A DNA stretch of 48,908 bases, from assembly GCA_032158125.1 (NCBI GenBank), contig JASKOT010000058.1:1-48908 (forward strand), in the 5' to 3' direction. Under the pieces are notes generated by a model. It searched no databases. It was not told where the DNA came from and saw nothing but the letters and a program-made list of their open reading frames with translations. Positions within the stretch are counted from its first letter, which is position 1. Each line of letters begins with the position of its first letter. The position numbers and the translations under genes are program-made. This DNA is from Papiliotrema nemorosa (taxonomy: Eukaryota; Basidiomycota; Tremellomycetes; Tremellales; Rhynchogastremaceae). Shown in pieces: positions 32,134-42,812 of the stretch.

Positions 32134-33932
32134 CTACAACGTGTCACGCGCATTGGCACTGGGACCCATGATGCTGGCAACCAGGTCTCGATTCCACCGC
32201 TCATTGGGTGAACCCTTATGGTGTTTGACAGTCGGACTCTTGCCGAACAATCGGCTTTTCAACCCTTCGGGAGACTTCCGCGAGTTTGGCGTAGACGGTA
32301 CCACGGGGGATTCTGAAATCTCCAGTCTACCGAGATCCGGTTCGTATACCGCAGGCTCGGCGCCGGGAGGGAGGGGTAAGTCGGGACTGCGCCATGGTGC
32401 ATCGTTGTGCGTTTGTACAGCCGATACCACATCCCACCACCCGCTGGATGACTCACCTGTCTCTAGTGGGGGCAATTGCTTGCGATGGGTGGACATTGAC
32501 TCGTTGCGTTCACTGAGTGTTCGAGAATGAGTCACTTTGGGGGTGATGGGGGTGGACATCGTGCGGCGGTGGAGAGGCCGAGAAGACTTGACCGCTTCGA
32601 AGACGGCAGAGTAAGAGCCATCGGGAAACTAGCATCAGCGGGAGGACTTTCTAAACGTACCCGACGAGCAATGCTGTCAACGAGTTCACCAAGCCATTGT
32701 CCAGGCGGACGCTTCTCCTTCTCACTTTCGATGAGCTCGAGCAGCACAACTTCTGCAGCTGAATCGGACAATCGAGGGTTTACGTATAATGATGCAGTCG
32801 TACTGGTGACAGTCGGCTCAAGGAAGTCGGGGTCGGGGGGAGCGGGAAGCATGTCACGGTATTCTTCATCGTAAGACGAGAGCGCTAGGCCGAATGTGCG
32901 GCGCAACACGAGGAAGATGGGCATGAGATCCGGGTGTGTTCTTCCAAAAGCGTCTTCCAGGTCGGACAGTTCCTTGCTGAGCTGGTCACGACCAGATTTA
33001 GCCCATTTCGTCTTGAGCATGAACTCTCTCTTTTCCCGCAGAAGGTACTCCGAGACAAGTTCCAGCGCGTACGCGGTGAGAGATGAGGGGTTAGGGGTGG
33101 TCGGCGTCGATCCGCGTGTATAGGAAGCAAGGAGTTTGGCAACGGCGGATCTGTTAGGTGCGGGAAGGGGAATCTGATGGATCGGGTGCGGTGGGAGGGT
33201 CGTTTTGCTCTTAGCGGAGCGAAATGCGGGCCGCAGTGCGGGGCGAGATTGACATAGCTGTTCGAGGTGTTGCAACTCCTTTCCCACTGCAAATCGACCC
33301 TCGCCTGGCAGGCGACGTCGTATATGTTGGACAAGAGTGCGCTCGGCATCAGGTATGGCTAGGAGGAGCAACTGTTCGGCTAGCTCGGGTATGGTAAAGT
33401 AGGAGAGGGACAGGCGAATGGATAAGAGTAAGGGACGGTACCGAATGCAGACGGCTTCAATCTCTGCGAGCCGTTTAGAAATCTCCTCGAGTGTATCACG
33501 CCCAATGGTTCCTTTGCCTCCCTGGCCGGGCTTCTTGTCTCGACTTTTAGTTTCTCTACCGAGTGTGTATTCGAGGATGATCTCTCGGGATTTCTCGAGC
33601 GTCGAGTCAGTCTCTTGCAAATGACGGATGATGGTGGCTGGAGTAGGGGTGAATGGACCATTGAGTGGGGACAGGTCGTGAGGAGGAGGTATATTGGTGA
33701 CTATGCGAGCTTGCTGAAACAGGTGTGCTGTATGGGGAGGGGTCTAGATGGTCAGTGCAGACGGGCTGAGATCACTCACGGAAGACTCAAGCTCGGCGAG
33801 GGCGAGGGAGAGCTGAAATAGCGTATCACCTTTGGATTGGCGTTGTAATATGTACTCTTCGAGCGCATCGATCGCGAGAGGGGTAGGTGTGGTCGGAGTG
33901 GAGAGTAGAGTTGTGAGGTGAGAGTGACCCAT
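32134..33932 (-). CDS. Unrecognised 576-aa protein
   Basis: Three exons, 33780-33932, 32661-33743 and 32134-32628, 576 aa with clean frames. I recognise no family. The N-terminal part is helical (LAIDALEEYILQRQSKGDTL, FQLSLALAELESS). A charged segment with KSREIILEYTLGRE and a Gly/Lys-rich loop follows, then a long helical region (PLLLSIRLSLSYFTIPELAE, ERTLVQHIRRRLPGEGRFAV, LTAYALELVSEYLLREKREF, ELSDLEDAFGRTHPDLMPIF, DSAAEVVLLELIESEKEKRP). The C-terminus after residue about 430 is Ser/Pro-rich and probably disordered. Soluble, with no signal peptide or transmembrane span. Confidence 0.85.
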
Positions 33933-34551
33933 GGTTGGAAGGGGACTGGGGTGTGCAAGGTATGGCCAAGGAATGAGCAGGTATATTTGGCGTGAGAAGG
34001 AGCGAGGGCGATCACTGGGGCTCCAGTCGTCTTTCAGTACGTGCGCAAGGGTTGATCGACGTTGCCAAGGGTTTAGGGTGTCCATGCATGCAGATGTGTA
34101 CAGTCAGTATACAACATACTTTGACCCACCAAGACAGCCGAAGTTCGCATCAGCCCACGTCCCCAATCCCTGGCCAAGGGAGCAGTCTCAAGGATTCGCA
34201 GCTTGCCATTCCGGCCCCATTCCCCCTCTACCCAACTGTACCAATCAAACTGTCACTATCGGCCTTGACGAGATCCAAGTCGGCAAAGGCCCAAGTCTCA
34301 AGACCACCCGTCACAGTGAGGAACGTATCGTCCCAACAAGCGTCACCTGAAATGGTTGGATCGGCCACTGTGTTGCCTCAGATGAGTGAGGGGTAGTGGC
34401 GAACTTCATATCGCGCCCTGTGGTTGTGTTGGGCCAGATACAGCGGCTGCGGGGCTTTACAGTGAGACTTCTCATGGGCTGTCTTATAATTTACTGAGCT
34501 GTTTTATGGTGTGCAGCGATCAGCGGAGGTGCGACACAGACATTGACGTCG
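33933..34551. other. Intergenic, no gene seen
   Basis: About 620 bp upstream of the 576-aa gene. Overlapping short plus-strand frames exist, none with recognisable motifs or a convincing splice model. I see no repeats or tRNA. Confidence 0.45.
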
Positions 34552-34747
34552 ATGTTTCATATCCGTAGTGTCGACATGAGCTTTGGCGCGGGCTTGGTCT
34601 TTCTCTCTATTCTTTGTGCCTCCCGTTTCACGGTCATGACGAGCCCTTTTCGTCATCTTATCCTTGTGAGTTCCTCTCGACCTCAGGTCACAGCTTATGT
34701 CTCAGGAGGAGCACGCGCGGAAGAAGGCTGGGCTTCATTGCCACTAG
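34552..34747 (+). CDS. Possible micro-gene for a small membrane protein
   Basis: ATG at 34552 or 34576, one 40-nt candidate intron 34666-34705 (GTGAGT...CTCAG), stop TAG 34745-34747. Product 51 or 43 aa: SFGAGLVFLSILCASRFTVM (one hydrophobic span) followed by LEEHARKKAGLHCH. The intron lacks an obvious branch motif. An alternative is a longer unspliced frame (34614-35054), which has no features. No family recognised; chance is quite possible. Confidence 0.25.
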
Positions 34748-35132
34748 TATCTATTCGTGGGCAATGGTCAGAAGGCGAAAGGCTCGGTGGACTGCCGTTT
34801 ACACCTTACGAGGTACCGTATACAGCGGTGCAGATGGAGCAGAGATGCTTCCGATCCTTGAACATCCTCGATACATGAATGCAAGCCGTGAGAGATTGTA
34901 TTCCCCCGTGTTGTGTCGTAGTCGTTCCATGCCTATAGTGCAGGATGGTCCACCCAATAGGCTGCCTCAGAAACAGCTCATACACAGTCCTTCGCCGATC
35001 GACAGGCTCTTCGGGTCAATGGAGCAGGCCAAAATGAAGCAGTTTGCTCGCTGATCAACGTGCATGCTCACAAAAACTCCATAAAAGTAATCCATCGCCG
35101 CTCAAGGCCACAAAAGGTCTTTGCGTTACACC
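34748..35132. other. Intergenic, SRP receptor 3' flank
   Basis: About 385 bp; only a featureless open frame to 35054 on the plus strand. I see no repeats or RNA genes. Confidence 0.45.
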
Positions 35133-36888
35133 TCAATTCAATAAAGCCTGCACAATGCTCCCTACGCTCAATTGCCTCAGATCCGTGTACGTCTGACCAC
35201 ATCCCACGAAGTATATTGGCTGACCCGTCACATAGGTCATCGACAGCGCGGCCCCTACCTTGTCGTCCTGACAATTAACCTCACAACACGAAAGGTCACT
35301 TACGATGGTATCAAACTTGGTCAACAGTATCCCATCGATCCCCCTCTTCGACCAGTCTCGTAGTGACCGATCAAATTTGGTCAACTGATCCACCGCCTCA
35401 TTACCAACTAACGCCTCACCCACAAAGACAATCTTTTCTGGATTATTGACGGTCACAAGCTATCATCAGCGTGCACTACGGCTCCGCTCACCTTAGCCAG
35501 AGCCCGCATGAGTGGCTCATTGTCCTGCATTCTTCCTGCAGTGTCGATTAACACGACATCGAAACCCTCCTTCTTCGCATGCGCAATTGCGTCCTTGGCG
35601 ATTGCCGCTGCGTCCTTGCCGTACCCCCTCTCGTACAGCTCAACTCCACCTCCACTGAGCGCTCCCAGATTCCGCACATGCACTCGTAGCTGCTCTACTG
35701 CTCCACTCCTAAAGGTATCGCATGCCGCGATCAACACCCGATGCCCGTTCTGTAGTAACCAGAAGCAGACCTTGCTCAGGTTCGTGGACTTGCCCACACC
35801 GTTCACTCCAACAAAGGTGATGGCATAGGGTGTCTCCTTGCCCTTGCGTTGGATATCAAGCAAAATATCCGTCGACGACTTGGGGGTCAAAATCCTCGTC
35901 AGTGATGCTGATAAGACTTTTTGCACCTCCGACTTGATGTCTATAGTCAGTGCGGTTGAGATATGTACCCACCTTTGCTGCTCTTTCCGACCAATGCCTC
36001 TCCTACTGCTCGACACAACTTTTCCGAAATCTCCTTGGCTACGTTTTTGCCCATCAGATGCTTTTCCATCTCGAACAATACTGGCTCCAGATCCTGCTGA
36101 GTGATCGCCTTTTTCCCTAATCTGGCAAAGAGTCCCTCAGCCTTTACCTCTCTGCGTGCCAGAATCTCTTCCTCGGTCGGAATCCCCCAATCTGCCACAA
36201 CATATCTGCCTTCCACCTGGTGTCCCATGGCATCCTGCGAGACCAAAGCGCCTACATCCACAGGCGTGGCCACATTTTCCTGCGCAGAGTAATCCAACGC
36301 CGCCATGTCCTGCTCCGAAACTGCCGAATCGTTCCATTTGCGCATCAACTTTGATGTCTGTTTCGAGGGCGAAGGTGAGGGCGTCTTGTTCTTCCGAAGT
36401 CTTGCTTTTAGATGCTCCACGTTCCGCGCAATCTGCTCAGGCGCCTCTACTTTCGGCACTTCTCTATGCTCAAAGCTTTTGAGACACCTATCAAAGATCG
36501 CATCCCAAGCCTCGGTCTGCATTCTCTCGTGCAGTGTTGCCAGGGCTCTGTCCACTCCTCCAGAAAGTGTCGCTACTAGCGATTCGAGGAGTGGTTGAAA
36601 GAGGGCCAAATAGAGCTCTTTGGTTCTTTCTAGTAGTGTTGGAACATATCCCAGTGGAAGCAGCGCAGGGTAGACGACGACAAAGACCAGACCAAGCCCA
36701 TTCTCGACCGTCCACCGGACGTTATAACCGTCCTTGACCTCGTCGACTGGCTTTCCTTCAATGATGTCCTTGATCAACGCATTCACTGGCGATGTCGGAG
36801 TCACTGCCAATGCCGCGAAAGATGGCGTAAAAGAGCGCGACCAGAGCACGAGACCGCTGTTGTGAGAGATGGAAATGTAGTCCAGCAT
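35133..36888 (-). CDS. SRP101: Signal recognition particle receptor subunit alpha
   Basis: SRP-type GTPase that docks ribosome-SRP complexes at the ER translocon. Four exons, 35973-36888, 35492-35940, 35304-35459 and 35133-35267, 551 aa. The N-terminal SRX (longin-like) domain begins [20 protein letters not shown] and binds SR beta. A basic Ser/Lys-rich linker follows, then the NG domain: [21 protein letters not shown]1 loop [33 protein letters not shown]3 [37 protein letters not shown] (G4 TKFD, formed across intron 35268-35303) and [10 protein letters not shown]. Start chosen at 36888, giving the family start MLDxxS; an in-frame ATG lies three codons upstream. Divergent start 67 bp from the RSC gene. 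Confidence 0.96.
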
Positions 36889-36955
36889 GATGGTCAAACA
36901 TCACCAGATGCAGAATCCCCCAGTGTTGCATTTTGTAGTTCACCTTCACTCCTTC

Positions 36956-38647
36956 ATGTCCGACGCTCAAGTCATCGCTTCACTCGAAGCACGCATACCC
37001 CACTGGCAAGGTCCTCAGGCGGTGATTCCTGGTCCTCCTGCCATCGAAGGGGTCCCCGGCAGTGGTTGGTGGGGAGAAGGTGCACCCGATTATGAACGTA
37101 CAGCTGGTCCCATTTCCACTCGCATCAAAACAACCATCGCTGCCATCGACGCTCACGGTACCGATGTTCTCAACATACCAGCAGTCACTCAAATACCTTT
37201 CTTATCCTTCTCTACACCCCTGTCATACCCTTCCGTCCGAATCAACGCCAATGCAGGTCGCTATCGCTCGTTGCGCGACCTCGACATGGACATGTCTCGG
37301 GTCTTTGAGAAGGCCCGTCGATATTATCCCATGCAATCCGCCCAATACGGCAAAGTCATCCTTTTACAACGTCTATACAATGCCTTGACAGCCCCTTATC
37401 CCCTCCGCCTGCCGCCCTCTGGCATCCCTCCACCCTCCGCTACCTGCTATGCTTCACTTCCCGCTGGTCCAGGCAACGCGAAATCGCAACACGAAGCTGC
37501 AACCGGAAACAACACCAGTGGATATGGCGTGACGACCTTTCGTGTAGGGACGAAGGATCGTCTTTTTACGTCTGAAGCCCGACACAAGGGCGTGGCCTAC
37601 AAGTTGGGCGACTTTGTGCACCTCGTCAACCCGGACGACGCGTCTCGGCCAATCATTGGGCAAATCTTCAAAACCTTTGTCCCGACCAAAGGCTTCCGTA
37701 CCCATCATGTGACAGTCTGTTGGTACTATCGACCTGAACAGACGATCCATACCGCGGATCGAGCTTTTTACGAACACGAAGTTTTCAAGACCAGCCATTT
37801 CTGCGACCACCCTGTTGAGGACATCATTGAACGAATCGGCGTGCAATTCTATGTCAAGTGGATCCGAGGGAGATCAAAAGCACCTGAATGGTACCCGGGT
37901 TGGCCTTTGTGTGAGTGGGTGCTCGATATCAGCGTTGATTACAGATGTCTGTCATTCACGCTACAATGATAAGCTGTGGGCAACGGTAAGGATCAAAAAC
38001 TGGGGCAGTTGCATTCCCGACGAGCTACGGCAAACAGACTTCATGGCCGTAGTCCCCTTTGATCGACAAGTCGAACCTCCAGTCACAAAATCGCCCTTCC
38101 TTCGTGGTGTCCAAGGTCCAGGTTTCTTTGGGGAACCTCGAGGCAAAACAACCGAGGAAGATGAGGAGAGGGAACCTCCTCCACCTCCTGTAGTCAAGGC
38201 GAAGCCTCCCGTCGTGCCCACAGTCCCTGCATACAGACCCCAGCCAGCAGGGACGGTGGCGTGGTCGGACAGTCCACGAGGTCTAGTTGCGTTGCTGGGC
38301 GGACCTCAAGTTGTGGATCAAGTCGCCATCCGAGATGTCTTGCCTCTTGAAACCAGTGGGTAGCTTCCACGTATCATGTCTGACCCGCAGTCCGCTTGTT
38401 CGAGAAAGACCCTAGGGGCCAGGTGCTGTGGTTTTCTGCGCCCCCGATTACGGTCCCGCTGCCAGATCGGCCTAGTCATTCCGTAGAGTATCTCGACCAT
38501 GTTGTTCGCCGAAAGCGCGGGGAATCTGGACGACCAGTCAAGCGACGAAGGTCAGAGGCTGTAGAAGCATCCCTCCCGTCAGGAGACTTGTGGTGGACCG
38601 AAGGTCTGAGTGCAGAACAGCTGAAGGCGGAGTTGAGCAAATGCTGA
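36956..38647 (+). CDS. RSC-complex-type bromodomain/BAH protein (Rsc1/Rsc2-like)
   Basis: Chromatin-remodelling subunit. Three exons, 36956-37910, 37945-38355 and 38391-38647, 540 aa. Residues about 45-145 resemble the last half of a bromodomain (SLRDLDMDMSRVFEKARRYY then QYGKVILLQRLYNAL). A BAH domain spans about 215-340: YKLGDFVHLVNPDDASRPII, GQIFKTFVPTKGFRTHHVTV, CWYYRPEQTIHTADRAFYEH, EVFKTSHFCDHPVEDIIERI, then VKWIRGRSKAPEWYPGWPLY and VCHSRYND, the post-BAH pattern of yeast Rsc1/2. Shorter than those proteins (about 890-930 aa): the first bromodomain and AT-hook are missing. The C-terminal KRGESGRPVKRRRSE is a likely nuclear signal. Start at 36956 gives MSDAQVIAS; an open frame extends upstream into the divergent promoter. 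Confidence 0.85.
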
Positions 38648-38913
38648 ACAGGCGTTGACTGTCCCGTGACCTACTGAGATGCTCGGGGTCAACTTTTACC
38701 ATGCCTGCACTTGGTATTTGCAGCTTCTGCCCGAATGTGCATTACGATGTATGTTCTTATCGCACCTGAGGGTCGCAAACGCATGTCCCATCTTTGCGGG
38801 TCGTCGGTGGCCCCCGCTCGTTCGAGCTCAACGTTTGCTTGGTCTCCCTCATCTCCTACTTTTCTCCTTCTTCTTCGTCTTCTATCCCCACCATCCCCTG
38901 ACCATCTCTTCTA
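38648..38913. other. Intergenic, promoter of the 948-aa gene
   Basis: 266 bp with a long CT-rich stretch (38850-38900: TCTCCTTCTTCTTCGTCTTC) just before the ATG at 38914, typical of fungal promoters. No coding signal. Confidence 0.5.
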
Positions 38914-41861
38914 ATGGCCCAGACATCGGCCAAGAAGCCGTCTTTCTTCCGCCGTCTGTCTCTATCCGGCTCAGCGCCCGCTCCGGTCGTTTCGAGCTCG
39001 TCAAATGCGACAACCCCCTCGCCTGCACGCAACAACCGAACCTTAGGTGGTCCAGCATATGAGAATCTGCCGCCAGGGGCAGCACCCAGTGCCTATCAGA
39101 GTGACAGGAAGCTGAATCACGATGATCCATCCCCAAGGCGGTCCTCCATGCATACCCAGACCGCTCGGGGGTCAGGAAGACCGAAAGAGAGGTCCCCTAT
39201 ATATCCTGCCTTGGCTTCTCCACCGAACTCTCCACCAAGACCTGTCCGTCGTGAGGATGCCTACAATCCGACCATGCCTATACAAGCCTCTCAGCATCGA
39301 CAAGGTGAATCATCCCTCGAGTCGCTTGCTTATGCCCAGATGCTACCCCTGCCAAACAATCTCACAGAATCAGTCGCTACGCTGATGCCGATGTCTTCCA
39401 ATCTCAACCCATACCGATCCTACCGACCAAGTCTGCATCTACTCCAAAACGAACAGTCTCGAGTCGGCCACCCATACGGAATACCTCCTCCGAGTTACCT
39501 GCCTCCTCATCTCCCACTCCCGTTCTGTCGCCGACTTCTGTTACAGTCCCAGCTTTAAGCGAAGCTAGCGCATATGCTCGCCAAGTTGCATCGAGCTACT
39601 CTCGTAGTCCTAGTAGAGACGGAGCCACTTCCGCTCCTCCTGCAGGGGTTGCGAGGCGTGCTTCCCGACCTCTCCCCCGCCCCCCATCGACATCTGCATC
39701 TGCTCGTTCAGTCGCGACCGTCCATGTCATTGCACATAATGATGGTAAACGCCAATCAGTCAGCCCGAAAGCACCGACCAGGCCAAGCATTGTCATCCCG
39801 CACGAGGAGAAAGCAGCCGATTTCATCGCATTTCCACGATCACCCACATTGCCTCCGCTGGTGGATCCTCGATCAAGCCAAACACCCGTTGAACAATGGG
39901 CTAAGCGCAATGTTTCCACGCCGGGTGCACCCCTCTCTCATTCTCAGCTCCCGGTACGGACGACATCGGTCTCCCAGAAGCGAAGCGTGTCGAGCCCAAT
40001 GACAGTACAGTCTTTTCAAGGTCCTCTTCATACCTCGCCATCCCGTACCTCTATTACCTCGCCGCAACAAACCAGTGTTACTTCTCCCCATCCCGCCCAC
40101 CGGCCGCGTCTTCGGCCCTCTCTGGCGCTGATTCTTGCTCAACCTCAAATCCAGGCTGCTCTGCTGCCCTACTTGTCCATCAATTCGTTCCTCTCACTTA
40201 CCGGCGCGTCGGACGTCATCAGAAAACGCTTCTCAGGTGAGACGGTTGGTCGGTGGGTCATGCGGGAGTGGGGTATCGCAGTGGAGAAGGAGAAAGGGCG
40301 AAGTTGGCCCAATCTCACTGTGTGGGAGGGGTTCTGTGAGTACCTGCCGTTATATGTTTGACAATAGTGGAATCGTTGCTGCACGATCCCGCGACCTACA
40401 GTACCTACCCGGCGCAATGGCATAATCTTCTCCGGCACTTGTCCCTCTCACACACGCTGATCGTTCTGCATCTCCGCTCATTACCCCTGTCGGCTTTTTC
40501 GCTCAACGCTCCTCTTCCCTTCGAGGATGAGATCATGGTGCCCCCCAGTGCTTCCAGGCCGCATTCACGAGTTTCCAGCGATGCGGGCAGCATTGCCCTA
40601 ACCAAAATGCCTCGACAAGAACGCTTGATGGAGATTGTAATGCCAGAACCGCTTGCGGCTCGGCCCGAGCCAGACCTAGGTCCGGTCCGACTCAATTCGA
40701 CTGTAAGTAGCAAGTTGCAACGTCGGAGCTCCATCAGCTCCCTCGCATCTGCCGCATCTTTCTCGTTTGGACGCAAACGGGCCAACAGCACCTCGGTCTC
40801 ACTGGTTCCCGCAGCGGTAACTCCAGCTGCCCCCATGCCTACCGGTAAAGCTGCACTGCCACCTGTCAGCTACCCTGTGGCCAAGCGATACAACTTTACG
40901 CGCCACGGGGATCAGCCGCGATCTAGGACCTTCTCCGAAACGAGTCGACCTGGGTCTGTGTTTTCTGTTGCCACGAGTCCTTCGGTCGCGCTCAGTACAT
41001 GGATCACCTCGCAGAAACCTCCACCGGTGCCAGCTATCCCTTCGCCAATCATGGCAGATCATCGTACGAGCTTTGCGAGCGAGAGCCGATCGCCTTTGCA
41101 TCGTTTCGGTTCGCCTTTTCGTCGAGATCACCTGACTCCACCGCCAAAAGTTGAGCCAGCATTCGACAAAGCTCCACCATTCATGCAAGGTCGAGCGCCA
41201 ATCCTGCGAGTGTTTGTTCCGATCTCGGAGCGTGTACCCCGTTGGCCTTCCGCCGAAGGTGCAGCGGTCGCCGTTGCAGAATTGGACAAGTGTGGTGCTA
41301 CCCGCCGGCTTCGCTTTGGCGACCTCATTGTGCGTGGCACTCTTAGCTCTGCGCTGATACCAGGTTAATACTGCGTGCAAACAACCTAAGACCACAGAGC
41401 ATGTCCTGATCTTTGTACCTTTCATCAAACATCTCCTGGTTCCCCTCGAGTATCGCTTCTGTGCGACGGGCCACCTTCCGGCATATGTCGACGGCTTCGC
41501 TTTACCGCCCTCTTACTATTACCCTTTTCTTCCCAGCCCTCAGATCATTTATCTCGATCTTCTACCTTACAAACAGCGTGGGATGCAGTCCATAAGGCTT
41601 GCATTCGACCGTCGGGACGTCACCGTTGCTTCTGGGGCTAGAATGGCCGCCAAGAGATATCTACACGTCGCTGGGTTCGAGATTTCTGCAGACGATCCCG
41701 CTGCGGCAGAATGGCAGGGAATGGTATCGCTTGAAGCCGACGGAACCGCTGAAGGCAAGGCGGAGATAATTCGTCGATTGCATGGCGCCAAGGGACCGTG
41801 GGAGATTGTGAGGGAAAAGAGCATGGTTGGAACTGTATGGCTAAGAATGATCAAAGAATAA
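38914..41861 (+). CDS. Unrecognised 948-aa protein with disordered N-terminal half
   Basis: Four exons, 38914-39304, 39340-40335, 40368-41329 and 41364-41861, 948 aa. Removing intron 39305-39339 switches to the frame DADVFQSQPIPILPTKSAST, which stays open for 330 codons. The N-terminal 390 residues are Ser/Pro/Thr-rich with a basic start (KKPSFFRRLSLSGS). A compact helical part follows (LRPSLALILAQPQIQAALLP, YLSINSFLSLTGASDVIRKR, ETVGRWVMREWGIAVEKEKG, LHDPATYSTYPAQWHNLLRH), vaguely F-box-like. Another disordered stretch precedes a folded C-terminus from about 740 (HVLIFVPFIKHLLVPLEYRF, PAYVDGFALPPSYYYPFLPS, RDVTVASGARMAAKRYLHVA, WEIVREKSMVGTVWLRMIKE). I recognise no family. The stop is 6 bp from the convergent GPI11 stop. 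Confidence 0.85.
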
Positions 41862-41867
41862 TGCATA

Positions 41868-42662
41868 TCACGCAAACATGCCCAACACGAACCCGACTGT
41901 TGCGCATGCCACCGGTGCCAGAGGGAACGACTGGTCGTTAGCGCATGATACTGCATGCTATACACATACCTGCCATGGTCTGTCCCAATCCAGAGCGAGA
42001 GGAATGACACCGATCCACGTGCCAACGACGGCTCCCAGTCCTGGGAGTGTGACAGCTCGTTCCAGTGGATCCTCGGGACTATCGATGAGCAATATAGATC
42101 AGTGCACGTACGCTACACTACATAGCAGCCTTGTCAATCTGTACCGTTGCGCTATCCCCTTGTCATCGAGTCGAGGGATACCGTATGTGTAGAAAAAGGG
42201 GAACACCATCAACGCTGATGATTGCAGGGACAAGACGAGTGACCGCAGTAATAAACTTTCATCAGGCATTCAAGTCACTCTGAAACTTACCTGTTGAGAG
42301 GAGCACCCATTACCAAGATGCAGCCAAAGACGACAAGTGTGGTACAAGCGGTCCCCAAAAGAGCGTTGGTGAGATCCTACAATTAGCCGGGTCTCGATGC
42401 AAAGCTTCACCGTCATTGTGGAACGGTGGCTTATCTTCGAGGACCAGAGAGCTAGTACGCATAATGAGCCAATCAAATGGCATGTCATGGTATTGTCGGG
42501 ATTGGCTGTGAGCGAAGTCAACCACGGATACTCGGGTCGATCCTGCGATGAAATCTGGTCGCTTCCTTTTGCGGTCAAGCGAGGCAAGATGGTCAAGGAG
42601 GCGATCATCAGTGCCGCCAACAATACCTTTACCCCATGTCCATCCGCTGTGAGTCTAGACAT
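41868..42662 (-). CDS. GPI11: GPI ethanolamine-phosphate transferase accessory protein (PIG-F/Gpi11)
   Basis: ER membrane protein that stabilises the transferases adding ethanolamine phosphate to GPI mannoses. Five exons, 42411-42662, 42291-42376, 42113-42255, 41970-42079 and 41868-41930, 217 aa (yeast 219). Five to six hydrophobic spans: VKVLLAALMIASLTILPRLT, CHLIGSLCVLALWSS, LLGTACTTLVVFGCILVMGA, RSLVLSLQSSALMVFPFFYT. The PIG-F signature is at the end: DPLERAVTLPGLGAVVGTWI, GVIPLALDWDRPWQSFPLAP, CATVGFVLGMFA. The start MSRLTADGHG at 42662 has a good context; the open frame extends further but into the URB2-side promoter. With the GDP-mannose enzyme it supplies the mannose/GPI pathway. Confidence 0.93.
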
Positions 42663-42812
42663 GGTTGGGAGATGATCCCAAAAGGTGCATCGCTCGCTGG
42701 GTATAGTTGAATGGAATGACGGCGGCTTGCGCCGACAAAAAGTTGAAAGCCGAACCTGTTGATGATCCCACTCGACCTTGTATACTCTCGACCACATCGT
42801 CAACCTCGTGTC

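Noticed and set aside
42120..42290. Extra intron between 42190 and 42240 in GPI11
   Set aside because: A GTCACT...ATCAG pair exists, but reading straight through gives SLLLRSLVLSLQSSALMVFP, an ideal membrane helix in frame.
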